Assembly: GCA_963829705.1 (NCBI GenBank) | Contig: CAWHJN010000004.1 | Span: 248,001 to 312,000, forward strand | DNA: 64,000 nucleotides | Reading direction: 5' to 3' | Origin: CAWHJN01 sp963829705 | GTDB taxonomy: Bacteria > Bacteroidota > Rhodothermia > Rhodothermales > BA12 | Part shown: one piece after another, positions 20,485-29,770 of the stretch | How positions within the stretch are numbered: the stretch's first letter is position 1 | Layout: each line of letters opens with the position of its first letter | The notes under the pieces: model-generated | What the model was told of the DNA's origin: nothing | Database searches by the model: none | The model's input: only the letters and a program-made list of their open reading frames with translations | Made by a program: the position numbers and the translations under genes

Positions 20485-21009
20485 TCAGAGAGACCAGACG
20501 AAGGCGTCGTACGACTGGCCGGCCTGGGTGAGGATGCGGGTGAGTTCGTCGTAGCCGGCCTGCGCGGCGTCGGTCTTTTTAGCGTGTCGCGCCTCCACGT
20601 CGCGCAGCCGGGCGTAAAGCCCCTCGGCGGTCGCCCGGGCGCGGGCGTCGACGGTGCGCCGGTTGGAGTGGTAGCCCGTGATGCGCCCCTCGGCGTCGAA
20701 CGTGGGCGTGACGTGCGCGAAGACCCAGTAGTGATCCCCGCTCTTGCACAGGTTGATGATGTAGGCAAAGACCTCGTCACCTGCCTGGATGCGCTCCCAC
20801 AGCAGCTTGAACACGCAGCGCGGCATATCCGGGTGGCGGACGATGCTGTGCGCCGCGCCGAGGAGTTCCGCCTCGTCGAACTGCGACACGTCGATGAACA
20901 CGTCGTTGACGTAGGTGAGCCTGCCTTTTTCGTCGGTTTTGCTGACGATGATCTGGTGGTCGGAAAACGTCCGTTCGCGGCCAGTGGGGGCAGTAGCAGT
21001 GCGCGTCAT
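20485..21009 (-). CDS. PAS domain protein (Aer-like sensor partner)
   Basis: A 174-residue protein starting at ATG 21009 (MTRTATAPTGRERTFSDHQI). One PAS fold fills residues 20-125, with KGRLTYVNDVFIDVS, SIVRHPDMPRCVFKLLWERI and the strand GDHYWVFAHVTPTFD. This is the Aer-type PAS pattern, in which the D/E-x-x-HPDMP region binds FAD. A short helical tail follows. It lies directly upstream of the soluble MCP (14-nt gap) and is presumably its sensory input for redox or oxygen. FAD binding is inferred from the family. Confidence 0.82.
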   Translation of the reverse strand: MTRTATAPTGRERTFSDHQIIVSKTDEKGRLTYVNDVFIDVSQFDEAELLGAAHSIVRHPDMPRCVFKLLWERIQAGDEVFAYIINLCKSGDHYWVFAHVTPTFDAEGRITGYHSNRRTVDARARATAEGLYARLRDVEARHAKKTDAAQAGYDELTRILTQAGQSYDAFVWSL

Positions 21010-21409
21010 GCGGAGAGAGAGGAGAAGTTGGCGATCTGCATTCAGATATCGGATGATCCGGTTAGGCCGTAAGCGGCTCCTGAGATTTAGGAGCCTTTCA
21101 AGAGTGCTGACATCCATCTACCTTTTGATCTACGATCAGCATCGAAAGGCAGGTGGTTTAAAAGCAGGCATTTAGTACGTGTGATGGTGAGTCGCTTATT
21201 CATGCCCGATATGAAAAAGGCTGTGCATCTTTTCAGTCTGCTCTGGCGACGAAATGGGGATGACGAGTCGAATGGGAGCACCTTACGCTCCAGATCGGGT
21301 GGCACGAGGTAGGGAGCCGGGCGGTCACTTGCGGGTGGCGCGTAACCTGCCCGGAAGTCCTCCCGTAGGGCAGGCCGACCCTCTTTTCGTCACCAGACGC
21401 TCTACGCAC
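21010..21409. promoter_or_regulatory. 400-bp divergent regulatory gap, no gene seen
   Basis: The gap separates the PAS/MCP pair (minus) from the next + strand gene and is visibly AT-richer than its surroundings between about 21040 and 21260. It contains a perfect 7-bp inverted repeat GGCTCCT (21075-21081) / AGGAGCC (21089-21095) with a 7-nt loop, placed where it could be an operator or a leader hairpin of the PAS transcript. No confident promoter hexamers and no open frame with recognisable protein were found. Confidence 0.4.
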
Positions 21410-22273
21410 ATGGCACTGCCGATACGCTCTATACCAGGCCTGGCAGCCCTCACCGCTACGCTCCTCCTGCTGGGAGTCACTCCCGTTGCGCTCCTCGCCC
21501 AAACCTCACCTTCGGGGTTGGAGGTGCAAGACCTGCCGCTCCCTTCCGAGGCGGTGCAGCGCTTCGCCGGTCGCTACGCGGTGACCCTGCAGGGCTCGGA
21601 AAAGCCGCCTATGTCGTTTCTGTTTTTTGGAAAAGGAGAGGCGTTGATGGGGCAGATCAACGACAACGATCCCACCCGTATGCTGTACCAGGGCGGCACC
21701 GTTTTTCGTCCGGAAGATGCGCCTGTCTTTGTCGTCACGTTCACCGTCGAAGGAGACCGGGCCACAGCGCTTTCGGTAGCGTCGCCGGAGGGAACGATGG
21801 AGGGAGTGCGCGTGGCAGAGCCCCGAAGCGCTGAGGACGATGCGCCTGTCTCTGCCACCTCGGGGCCGTTGTACGACGAACTGGCCCGGCTAGACAGTCT
21901 CCTGTTCACGGCTTCGTTCGTCACCTGCGACACCCAGCAGCGGAACGCCCTGTTTACCGAGGATGTCGAGTTTTACCACGACCGAGGAGGGTTCTCACCG
22001 GCAGAAAAGGTTCGGGCACCTATCACGGAATGCCCACGCGACAGCGGCCTTGTCAGGCAACTCGTCGAGGGCAGCCTGGAAGTGTATCCCATGCAGGACT
22101 ACGGAGCCATTCAGATGGGCCTCCACCGGTTCGTAGAACCCGGTAGATCGGTTCCTACCGTGGCGAGGTTCGTGCATCTCTGGCAAAAGAAGGACGGCGT
22201 GTGGAAGATCTCGCGTGTGTTGAGCTTCGACCACCACAGTGAAGCCGCGCCAGCAGGCGACGCGGAAAAGTGA
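21410..22273 (+). CDS. Secreted protein with C-terminal DUF4440/SnoaL-like domain
   Basis: A 287-residue exported protein; the signal segment runs to PVALLAQ. The middle part (RFAGRYAVTLQGSEKPPMSF) is a beta-rich module of unknown role. The last ~110 residues (LLFTASFVTCDTQQRNALFT, DVEFYHDRGGF, VARFVHLWQKKDGVWKISRV) match the cystatin-like NTF2/SnoaL fold of DUF4440 proteins. The pattern is common in Bacteroidota secreted proteins with no proven activity. Function is unassigned. Confidence 0.75.
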   Translation: MALPIRSIPGLAALTATLLLLGVTPVALLAQTSPSGLEVQDLPLPSEAVQRFAGRYAVTLQGSEKPPMSFLFFGKGEALMGQINDNDPTRMLYQGGTVFRPEDAPVFVVTFTVEGDRATALSVASPEGTMEGVRVAEPRSAEDDAPVSATSGPLYDELARLDSLLFTASFVTCDTQQRNALFTEDVEFYHDRGGFSPAEKVRAPITECPRDSGLVRQLVEGSLEVYPMQDYGAIQMGLHRFVEPGRSVPTVARFVHLWQKKDGVWKISRVLSFDHHSEAAPAGDAEK

Positions 22274-22390
22274 TGCGCGACGCCTTCGACATTGGAGCGA
22301 TGGCCGGTTCGATTAGGAAACGGTGAACCGCCGCGCGGGCGTAACAAGGTGCGTGGCCCCTCGTTGTGCGGGCAGCCCTTTTTCTCGCCT

Positions 22391-24673
22391 ATGCGCCTGC
22401 TCCCGGTTTTCCTTCTGCTGCTCGGCTTCACCGGCAGCGCAACAGCCCAGCGGGCGAGTCTGTCGGGCTTCGTGCGCGACGCGGCGAGCGGCGAGACGCT
22501 GCTGCTGGCCACCGTCCGCCTCGACGGCACGCCGTACGGCGCGGCCACCAACAACAGCGGCTACTACACGCTCGCGGGCATCGAGCCGGGCACGTACACC
22601 GTGGTGGCCTCCTACATCGGCTTCCGGGATACGCGGCAGGAGATCACGCTCGCGCCCGGCGAACAGCGCCGCCTCGACATCGACCTGGCCAGCGCGGCGC
22701 GTGAACTCGACGAGGTCGTCGTCACCGACGACCGGGCCGAGGAGGAGATCCGCCGCGTGGGCACGGCGCAGATCTCGACGGACCTCATCCGCCAGCTCCC
22801 CGCCGTGCTCGAACCCGACGTGTTCCGCTCGCTCCAGCTCTTGCCCGGCATCAAAAACATCTCGGACTTTTCCAGCGGCCTCTACATCCGGGGCGGCTCG
22901 CCCGACCAGACGCTCATCCTGCTCGACCGCACGACGGTCTACAACCCGACGCACTTTTTCGGCTTCTTCTCGACCTTCAACCCCGACGCCATCAAGGACG
23001 TGCGCGTGTACAAGGGCGGCTACCCGGCGGAGTACGGCGGCAGGCTCGGGTCGGTGGTGGACATCTACAACAAGGACGGCAACCGCCAGAAACTCGACGG
23101 CTCGGCGACCATCGGACTGCTCGCCTCGCGGGCGCTCATCGAAGGGCCGTACAAAAAAGGCTCGTTCATGCTGTCGGCGCGGCGCTCGACCATCGAGCCG
23201 CTGCTGGCCGCGCTCCAGAATGCCGACATCGACGGGCTGCCCGAGGCGTTTTACTTCTACGACCTCAACGGCAAGCTCAACTTCGACGCCTCGGAAAACG
23301 ACCGCTTCTCGCTGGCCTTCTACGCCGGGCGCGACTACGTGCGGGTGCCGTTTTTGACGGACGAGGAGACGGGCGAGGCGACGGCGCAGATCGATCTCGC
23401 CTACGGCAACACGACGGGTTCGCTCAACTGGACGCACCTGTTCTCGAATACGCTCTTTTCCAACTTCACCTTTACCGCCTCGCGCTACTATTCAAAGCCC
23501 ACGTTCTTTTTCGCCGAGACGGAGTTCGCGCAGCGCACCCGCATCACCGACCTGTCGGCCAAAGGCGACATCGAGTGGATTCCGAACGCGCGTCACGAGC
23601 TGAAAGTGGGCGCGTGGGCGGGCCGGTTCGGGCTGACGTACCGGCGCGCCTTCGACGGCGAGGTCAACTTCGACCCGCAGATCGAGGCGTGGTACGCATC
23701 GGCGTACGCGCAGGAGCGCTTCAAGCCGTCGCCCCTGTGGACGCTCGAAGCGGGCGTGCGGGCGCAGTACTTCGGCGATGGCGGCTATGCCCGGTTCGAG
23801 CCGCGCGCCTCCGTCGAGCACCGACCGATGGGCTCCGACGATGTGCGCGTGCAACTCGGCTACGGGCGCTACTACCAGTTTTTGACGCTCATCACGAGCG
23901 AGGTTTTTTCGGGCGCGGATTTCTGGCTGACCGCCGCCGACGGCGTGCCCCCTTCCTACGGCGATCAGTTCGTGCTCGGCGTCAAGACACGCCCGACGGC
24001 GTCGCTCAACGTGGACGTCGAAGGCTACTACCGGACGATGCGTGGGCTTTTCGAGATCGACCCGTTCCTGCAGGACCCGGCGGGGCTGGACTACCCCGCG
24101 TTTTTCCGCTTCGGCGACGGCTACGCATGGGGCGTCGAGGCGCAGGTGGAGGGCCGTGTGGGCCGCGTGAGCGGGCTGGCGGCGTACACCTACAGCACCA
24201 CGCGCCGACGCTTCCCGGACTTCCCCAATCCCGCCCCGGACGATTTCTTCTGGTACCCACCCAAGTACGACCGCACCAACGACGCCAACATCGTCGTGGC
24301 CTACGATCTGTCGCGGGCGTGGCGGGCGACGAGCGTGTTCACCTACGGCACGGGTCAGGCGTATACCGAGCCGTACGCCCAGTACCGGCTCACGGAAAGC
24401 CCGTTCACCTCGACCGATACCAACGTCTTGCAGTCGCAGTACAACGCCTCGCGTTTGCCCGCCTACCACCGGCTGGACGTGGGCGTGACGCGGCGCGGGC
24501 GCTTTTTCGGCTTCGCCGATTACGAGCTGCAACTCCAGGTCATCAACGCGTACAGCCGCAAAAATGCCTGGTTTTACTTTCTCCAGTTCGAGCGCGACAA
24601 CACCGTAAAGCGCACGCGCGCCAACCAGATTCCGATTCCGATCCCCAACGTCTCGCTCACGCTGAATTTCTGA
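22391..24673 (+). CDS. TonB-dependent outer-membrane receptor with CarboxypepD_reg-like domain
   Basis: A 760-residue receptor. ATG 22391 gives the signal peptide MRLLPVFLLLLGFTGSATAQ. A carboxypeptidase-regulatory-like beta-sandwich occupies about residues 22-105 (SGYYTLAGIEPGTYTVVASY). The plug domain is at about 120-230 (LLPGIKNISDFSSGLYIRGG, YPAEYGGRLGSVVDIYN). The rest is a 22-stranded barrel ending in the aromatic residue of SLTLNF. It energises uptake across the outer membrane through TonB. The next gene encodes a DUF4249 lipoprotein, the usual partner of this receptor subclass. The substrate is unknown; this is not a SusC, as it is too short and no SusD follows. Confidence 0.9.
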   Translation: MRLLPVFLLLLGFTGSATAQRASLSGFVRDAASGETLLLATVRLDGTPYGAATNNSGYYTLAGIEPGTYTVVASYIGFRDTRQEITLAPGEQRRLDIDLASAARELDEVVVTDDRAEEEIRRVGTAQISTDLIRQLPAVLEPDVFRSLQLLPGIKNISDFSSGLYIRGGSPDQTLILLDRTTVYNPTHFFGFFSTFNPDAIKDVRVYKGGYPAEYGGRLGSVVDIYNKDGNRQKLDGSATIGLLASRALIEGPYKKGSFMLSARRSTIEPLLAALQNADIDGLPEAFYFYDLNGKLNFDASENDRFSLAFYAGRDYVRVPFLTDEETGEATAQIDLAYGNTTGSLNWTHLFSNTLFSNFTFTASRYYSKPTFFFAETEFAQRTRITDLSAKGDIEWIPNARHELKVGAWAGRFGLTYRRAFDGEVNFDPQIEAWYASAYAQERFKPSPLWTLEAGVRAQYFGDGGYARFEPRASVEHRPMGSDDVRVQLGYGRYYQFLTLITSEVFSGADFWLTAADGVPPSYGDQFVLGVKTRPTASLNVDVEGYYRTMRGLFEIDPFLQDPAGLDYPAFFRFGDGYAWGVEAQVEGRVGRVSGLAAYTYSTTRRRFPDFPNPAPDDFFWYPPKYDRTNDANIVVAYDLSRAWRATSVFTYGTGQAYTEPYAQYRLTESPFTSTDTNVLQSQYNASRLPAYHRLDVGVTRRGRFFGFADYELQLQVINAYSRKNAWFYFLQFERDNTVKRTRANQIPIPIPNVSLTLNF

Positions 24674-24850
24674 AGGGGTAGAGGGTGAGGCCACGCCCGC
24701 CCTTGTAGGGGCGGAAGGAATGCTGCCCCTACGCCGCACCACCGTTCCAGACAGGCGCACCACGGTGCACCCCTACCACGGGTCCATCGCGTTCCGAAAT
24801 CTCCCGCATTCCTACTTCCGCGTTCCGACCTCCCACTTCCGACTTGCCCC
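24674..24850 (+). repeat. Composite intergenic element with two palindromes and a TTCCGA leader
   Basis: Between the receptor and DUF4249 genes lie, in order: a short purine-rich block (GGGGTAGAGGGTGAGG); a palindrome GTAGGGGC (24705-24712) / GCCCCTAC (24725-24732); a second one GCACC-AC-GGTGC (24757-24768) followed by CCCTACC; then from 24790 a ~60-nt pyrimidine-rich run of TTCCGA/TTCCGC units ending directly at ATG 24851. No gene or promoter is recognisable in it. Confidence 0.75.
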
Positions 24851-25759
24851 ATGCTCCGTTACCTGCCGCTGTGTGTCGCCGTGCTGTTCGCCGCGTGCGA
24901 CGGGACGGTCGAGAACGCCTTCACGCCCGAGGTCGTCGTCGAGTCGTACCAGATCGTAGGTGAGCCCCTCGCGCCCGTGTACGTGCTGCGGAACGCGCCC
25001 GTCGGCGCGACCTTCGACCGCGCAGCGCTCGCCATCCGCGACGCAGCAGTCGAGGTGCAGTTGCTCGGTGAGGCGGGCGGCGTCGAGGCGCGCTACGCCT
25101 ACCGCAACACCGGCGGCGACCGCTACGATGCGGGCGACACCGAGGGGGCGGGGGTGCTGCCGCTGCGCCGCTACCGGCTCGAAGTGCGCGTGCCCGGCGA
25201 GCCTGCCGTCGTCTCGGCGGAGATGCTCACGCCCGGCGCGTTCGAGTTCGTCACCGCCTCCGCCGACACGGCGACCTACGGCGTCGATGGCGACGAACTG
25301 ACCTTCAACGTCACCCGTCCCACGTACCCGGCGCGGCAGGCCGTCTTCCTGTTTACCACCGAGACGCTGCTCGACGCGCTCACGCTCGACGACGCCGTGC
25401 CTTTTATCCGCGCCATCCTCGAGCGCAGCGACGACGGCGACTTCGAACTCGAAGACCTGCGCGTGGGCGCGTCGCCGCTCATCAACGAGAAAACCTACGA
25501 GACCAACCCCGACGGCACGCTGCGGATCGAGCTGCCGTGGATCGCCGTGCCGTTCTACGGTCCGAGCCGTGTCTCGGCCAACGCCGTCGACGACAACCTG
25601 TACGACTTCCTGCGTTCGCAGGCCGTGCAGCAGGGTGGCTCGACGCTCTCGCCCGGCGAGATTCCCAACGTGCTCGACCGCGTCGAGAACGGTGCGGGCC
25701 TTTTCGGCAGCTTCAGCCGGGTGTCGAGGGAGGTGTTCGTCAAAAAACAGGCCCCGTAA
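24851..25759 (+). CDS. DUF4249-family lipoprotein, partner of the TonB receptor
   Basis: A 302-residue lipoprotein with lipobox LFAAC and the DUF4249 pattern: N-terminal EVVVESYQIVGEPLAPVYV, Ig-like YRLEVRVPG, and the C-terminal segment FFGSFS-like (GLFGSFSRVSREVFV). DUF4249 proteins are encoded immediately after CarboxypepD_reg TonB receptors in Bacteroidota and are thought to act at the cell surface with them, in place of SusD. ATG 24851 abuts the intergenic repeat. The ligand is unknown. Confidence 0.82.
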   Translation: MLRYLPLCVAVLFAACDGTVENAFTPEVVVESYQIVGEPLAPVYVLRNAPVGATFDRAALAIRDAAVEVQLLGEAGGVEARYAYRNTGGDRYDAGDTEGAGVLPLRRYRLEVRVPGEPAVVSAEMLTPGAFEFVTASADTATYGVDGDELTFNVTRPTYPARQAVFLFTTETLLDALTLDDAVPFIRAILERSDDGDFELEDLRVGASPLINEKTYETNPDGTLRIELPWIAVPFYGPSRVSANAVDDNLYDFLRSQAVQQGGSTLSPGEIPNVLDRVENGAGLFGSFSRVSREVFVKKQAP

Positions 25760-25844
25760 CAGAAGCGTGGGAGTGCGGGTGCCCGTGCGGCGCAACACGC
25801 GGTGACGCGCGCGGTTAGCCGAATGCACTTTTCCCTGGAGATAG

Positions 25845-26384
25845 ATGTGGTTTGATGGATGGGACAGCGTGGGTCGCACGGCCCTAACGGCCGCGGTGGC
25901 ATACGTCGCCCTCGTGGTGATGCTGCGCGCGACGGGCAAGCGCACGCTGTCGAAGATGAACGTCTTCGACTTCGTCGTGACCATCGCGCTGGGGTCGATC
26001 CTGGCGTCGGTCATCCTGCTCTCCGATGTGACGTTCGCTGACGGGCTGGCCGCGCTGCTGTCGCTGATTCTGCTCCAGTTCGGCATGACCTGGCTGCAGG
26101 TGCGCGTCGCGTGGTTTGAGGACCTCGTCAAGGCCGAACCCACGCTGCTCGCCTACGATGGTCTCCTGTTGCGCGACGCCATGCGCCACGCGCGCATCAC
26201 CGAGCGGGAGGTGCACGGCGCGGTGCGTTCAGCGGGATATGCCGCGCTGGACGACGTGGAGGCCGTCGTGCTCGAAACCAACGGCACCTTCAGCGTCATC
26301 ACCAGTGGTGCCTCCGACCCCGGTGCGATGCAGAGCGTGCAGGGCCTGGAGGCGGCGCGGCGCGCAACGTCGCCGGAGGCGTGA
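25845..26384 (+). CDS. YetF-like DUF421 membrane protein
   Basis: A 179-residue protein with three N-terminal membrane segments (TALTAAVAYVALVVMLRATG, VVTIALGSILASVILL, GLAALLSLILLQFGMTWLQV) and a C-terminal cytosolic YetF domain (ARITEREVHGAVRSAG, VLETNGTFSVI). The motif RATGKRTLSKMNVFDFVVTI is diagnostic for the family. YetF-domain proteins form tetramers in the membrane and their role is not settled. A GGAG motif sits 7-10 nt before the ATG, one of the few Shine-Dalgarno-like sites in the window. Confidence 0.88.
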   Translation: MWFDGWDSVGRTALTAAVAYVALVVMLRATGKRTLSKMNVFDFVVTIALGSILASVILLSDVTFADGLAALLSLILLQFGMTWLQVRVAWFEDLVKAEPTLLAYDGLLLRDAMRHARITEREVHGAVRSAGYAALDDVEAVVLETNGTFSVITSGASDPGAMQSVQGLEAARRATSPEA

Positions 26385-26465
26385 GGAAGCCGGGGCCCCA
26401 CCCGTCGGGCCTTCCCACGCAGCGGAGAAACCCCCTATGTTGAGGCGTCCCCACTCCGTTTTCGC

Positions 26466-27701
26466 ATGAACCGATCCGTTCTGTTTCTGGCCCTGTGCGC
26501 CCTCCTGCTCGCCGGATGCGCGGGCTCGCGCCCGGTGGATACCACCGCCTCCGGTCCCGTCGTCCTCGTCTCGCTCGACGGCTTCCGCTACGACTACGCC
26601 GCGCGCGTGCCGACGCCCACGCTCGACCGCATCGCGGAAGAGGGCGCGCGCGCGCAGTGGCTCAACCCGGCCTACCCGACCCTCACCTTCCCCAACCACT
26701 ACACGCTCGTCACCGGGCTGTACCCCGAGCACCACGGCATCGTGGGCAACCACTTCTACAGTCCGGAGAAACAGGCGGCCTTCAGCTACCGCGACACGGC
26801 GGCGGTGCGCGACGCCCGCTGGTGGGGCGGCGAGCCTATCTGGGCGACGGCGGAAAAACAGGGCGTCCGCGCTGCGACGGTGTTCTGGCCCGGCTCCGAA
26901 GCCGCCATCGGTGGCGTCCGCCCGTCGCACTGGCTGGCCTACGACGACGACCTCGCCTACGACGCCCGCGTCGACACGCTGCTGGCATGGCTCGATCTCC
27001 CTGCTGAAAAACGGCCCCGCCTCCTCACGCTCTACCTCAGCGCCGTCGACAATGCCGGGCACCGCTACGGGCCGGAATCGCCCGAGGTGGATGCTGCCAT
27101 CGAACGGGTGGACGCCACGCTGGCCCGGCTCGTGGAAGGGCTGGAAGCACGCGGCCTCTACGAACAAGCCACCCTCATCGTCGTCTCTGACCACGGGATG
27201 TCCGACATGGCGGCGGAGCGCGTCGTGTACCTCGACGACTACGCCGACGTCGAGGCGCCTTCCGAGCGCGTCTACTGGGGCGAGCCGCTGGGCGTGTGGC
27301 CGCGCGCGGGCAAGGCGGACAGCCTGTACGCCGTTCTCGCCACCACGCCGATCCCACACGCGCAGGTGTACCGCCGCGAGACGCTGCCCGCCCGGCTGCA
27401 CTTCGACGGTCACGCCGCCGCCCCGCCCATCCTCGTGCTCGCCGAGCCGGGCTGGACGCTCACCACGCGCGCCCGCGCCGCTGCCCGCCCGATGGAAGGC
27501 CACTGGGGCACGCACGGCTTCGACAACGCCGCGCCCGAGATGCGGGCGATTTTCTACGCGCGCGGGCCACGCTTCAAGAAAGGCAGCGTCGCGCCGCCGC
27601 TGGCGTCCATCGACGTGTACCCGCTGCTGGCCCACGTGCTCGGCCTCGACCCCGCCCGCGTGGACGGCAGCCTGGACGCGAGCCGGGCGATGCTGCGCTA
27701 A
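26466..27701 (+). CDS. NPP-type nucleotide pyrophosphatase/phosphodiesterase lipoprotein
   Basis: A 411-residue alkaline-phosphatase-superfamily enzyme with lipobox LLLAGC. Two-zinc site residues are visible: VSLDGFRYDY, the nucleophile Thr in YPTLTFPNHYTL, SAVDNAGHRYGP, VSDHGMSD and HWGTHGFDN. These are the landmarks of the ENPP/NPP family, which hydrolyses nucleotide or other phosphodiesters in the periplasm. It is convergent with fumarylacetoacetase; the two stop codons overlap slightly (27698-27701). No operon partner is evident. Confidence 0.88.
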   Translation: MNRSVLFLALCALLLAGCAGSRPVDTTASGPVVLVSLDGFRYDYAARVPTPTLDRIAEEGARAQWLNPAYPTLTFPNHYTLVTGLYPEHHGIVGNHFYSPEKQAAFSYRDTAAVRDARWWGGEPIWATAEKQGVRAATVFWPGSEAAIGGVRPSHWLAYDDDLAYDARVDTLLAWLDLPAEKRPRLLTLYLSAVDNAGHRYGPESPEVDAAIERVDATLARLVEGLEARGLYEQATLIVVSDHGMSDMAAERVVYLDDYADVEAPSERVYWGEPLGVWPRAGKADSLYAVLATTPIPHAQVYRRETLPARLHFDGHAAAPPILVLAEPGWTLTTRARAAARPMEGHWGTHGFDNAAPEMRAIFYARGPRFKKGSVAPPLASIDVYPLLAHVLGLDPARVDGSLDASRAMLR

Positions 27702-28949
27702 CGCGCCGGTTGCACGGTGCCGGTGCAACGGCCGAAGCCGATGCGCAGACCGTCGTTCTCGGCGTACGCCGAGAGTGTGAGCGTGTCGCCGTCTTCGAGA
27801 AACGACCGCGTCTCGCCCGACGGCAGGTCGATGGGCTTCTCGCCTTTCCAGGCCAGTTCGAGGAGCGATCCGTAACTGTCGGGGGTGGGGCCGCTGATGG
27901 TGCCGCTCGCCAGCAAGTCGCCGCGTGCGGAGGTTGCACCCGTTCACGGTGTGGTGGGCGAGCTGCTGCGCCATCGTCCAGTACAGGTGGCGCGTGTTGG
28001 AGCGCGCGATCACGTGCGGCGCGTCCATCTGCGGCGTCTGGATCGCCACTTCCAGCTTTATATCGAACGCGCCGGGATGGTCTTGCCGGAGGTAGGCAAG
28101 CGGCGCAGGGTCCTGCGCGGGCGCGGCGACGCGGAAGGGTTCGAGGGCCTCGAACGGGACGATCCACGGCGAGACGGTGGTGAGGAAGTTCTTGCCCAGA
28201 AACGGCCCCAGCGGCACGTATTCCCACCCCTGGATGTCGCGCGCGCTCCAGTCGTTGACGAGCACGAGCCCGAAGATGTGCTCCTCGGCGCGCTCGATGG
28301 GGACGGCCTCGCCCAACCTGTTGCCCGGCCCGATGAAAAAGCCCATCTCGAGCTCGAAGTCCAGCCGCTTCGACGGGCCGAACACGGGCGCGTCGGCGGT
28401 CGGTGGCTTCATCTGCCCCTTCGGACGGATCACGTCGTGGCCGCTCACGACGAGGCTCGACGCCCGCCCGTGGTAGCCGACGGGCAGGTGCGTCCAGTTG
28501 GGCATGAGGGCGTTTTCCGGCCCGCGAAACATCGTCCCGACGTTCGTGGCATGCTCGCGCGACGAGTAAAAATCGGTGTAATCACCCACCTCGACGGGCA
28601 TCCGCACCTCGACGGTTGCAAGCGGCAGGAGCGCCTTTGCGCGCAAGTCGGCATCGTCCTTCAACCGCGCATCGTCGCCGCTGAGGAGGTTCTGGAGCGC
28701 CGCGCGCACCGTCCGCCACACGGGCTGCCCGAGCGCCATGAAGGCGTTGAGCGTGCCGCGCGCGAACGGCGTCGCCTCGCCCAGCGCCGCCCGCAGCACC
28801 CCCGCCTCTTCGAGCACCCGCAGATCGAGCACGTGGTCGCCAATCCGCACGGCGGGACGCGGCCCACCCGTTTCGGGCTTCACGATGCCGTACGGCAGGT
28901 TTTCGAGCGGGAAGAGCGTGTCGGCGGGCAGGTCGAAAAACGTGGGCAT
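27698..28949 (-). CDS. fahA: Fumarylacetoacetase (tyrosine degradation), frameshifted
   Basis: About 416 residues starting at ATG 28949 (MPTFFDLPADTLFPLENLPY). It has the FAH N-terminal beta domain and the catalytic beta-roll with metal ligands: YTDFYSSREHATNVG, LDFELEMGFFIG and VLVNDWSARDIQGWEYVPLG. The enzyme splits fumarylacetoacetate into fumarate and acetoacetate, the last step of tyrosine catabolism (EC 3.7.1.2). After HHTVNGCNLR one extra base near 27922-27928 shifts the frame; the family sequence resumes as DLLASGTISGPTPDSYGSL and ends at 27698. No other tyrosine-pathway gene is adjacent. Confidence 0.9.
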
Positions 28950-29126
28950 GGGGAGGGGGCGAGGGGTAAAGAGTGAAGGATAGGGGCGCGGTGTTACACG
29001 ATTCAGGAGGATGGGCGATTCGTAGGGACGTGCCGCGGCACGTTCCTACAGCCGATGTCAACATCCGCGCGACGTTGCGCGCCTACCGCCGTTCCGCGTT
29101 CCGCCTTCCGTGTTTCCACCTTTCCC
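28950..29126. repeat. Composite intergenic element between fahA and ruvA
   Basis: This 177-nt gap has the full layout: a purine-rich block at 28950-28985, which on the minus strand is the pyrimidine-rich leader of fahA; a 28-nt palindrome at 29022-29049 (arms of 13 nt, one mismatch, GC centre, bounded by GTAGG and CCTAC); and a pyrimidine block of TTCCG units at 29085-29126 that ends at the ruvA stop. No gene was found here. Confidence 0.75.
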
Positions 29127-29723
29127 TCATCCTTCACGCAGCGACAGGCGGATGAGTTCTTCGGCGGTCTGGATGCCGGGGTTCGTGCGCAGCACTTTGC
29201 GGAGGTTGCGCTCGGCGGCGGCGCGCGAGAGGCCGAGGGCTTCGAGCGCGGCGAGGGCATCCTGGCGGGCCTGCGTGCGCCCATCGTCGCCCGCGAGTGC
29301 GCTGCCGCCGTCGAGTTCCATCCGCGCCACGCGGTCGCGCAGGTCCACGACGAGCCGCTCGGCGGTTTTGCGGCCCACGCCGGGAATCGAGACGAGCATC
29401 GCCGCATCGCCTTCGAGGATGCGGCGCTGGAGTTCGGCGGGCGGCAGCGCGGAGAGCGCCGCCAGCGCCAGCTTCGGCCCCACGCCCGACACGCTGATGA
29501 GCGCCTCGAACAGCTCGCGCTCGGCCTGCGACGCGAAGCCGTAGAGGAGCTGGGCGTCCTCGCGCACGGCGAAGTACGTCAGCAGCTTCACCTTCGCGCC
29601 TGCGTCGGGCAGCGCCTCGAAGGTGGACGTGGGGATGGACACGAAGTACCCCAACCCGCCGACTTCGACGACGACGTGCGTGGGCTTTTTCTCGACGAGG
29701 ATGCCGGAGACGAAAGTGATCAT
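29127..29723 (-). CDS. ruvA: Holliday junction branch-migration protein RuvA
   Basis: A 198-residue RuvA of normal length. It has the N-terminal OB fold (MITFVSGILVEKKPTHVVVE), two helix-hairpin-helix motifs (ALISVSGVGPKLALAALSAL and LVSIPGVGRKTAERLVVDL) and the C-terminal three-helix domain III that binds RuvB. It forms tetramers on Holliday junctions and recruits the RuvB motor. It stands apart from ruvC (51.4 kb) and no ruvB is seen. The leader upstream of its ATG is a TTCCG-rich pyrimidine block. Confidence 0.95.
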   Translation of the reverse strand: MITFVSGILVEKKPTHVVVEVGGLGYFVSIPTSTFEALPDAGAKVKLLTYFAVREDAQLLYGFASQAERELFEALISVSGVGPKLALAALSALPPAELQRRILEGDAAMLVSIPGVGRKTAERLVVDLRDRVARMELDGGSALAGDDGRTQARQDALAALEALGLSRAAAERNLRKVLRTNPGIQTAEELIRLSLREG

Positions 29724-29770
29724 GGGAAACGCGGAAGGGAGAATGCGGAAGGTGGAACGCAGGAAAAGAA
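29724..29770 (-). repeat. Pyrimidine-rich TTCCG leader of ruvA
   Basis: Read on the minus strand, the 47 nt before the ruvA ATG consist of units such as GTTCCACCTTCCGCATTCTC and CCTTCCGCGTTTCCC, ending at the start codon. It matches the right-hand block of the composite elements but has no palindrome beside it. Confidence 0.6.

Noticed and set aside
21340..21375. CGCGTAACCTGCCCGGAAG resembles a stretch near the 5' end of 16S rRNA, and GCGTAACAAGGTGCGT at 22340 resembles its 3' end
   Set aside because: The matches are only 11-19 nt, lie 1 kb apart with unrelated coding sequence between them, and the flanks do not continue as rRNA. Most likely coincidence.
22391..25759. TonB receptor plus following lipoprotein as a SusC/SusD pair
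   Set aside because: The receptor is only 760 residues and the lipoprotein matches DUF4249 rather than the TPR-rich SusD fold, so a polysaccharide-utilisation SusCD pair is not supported.
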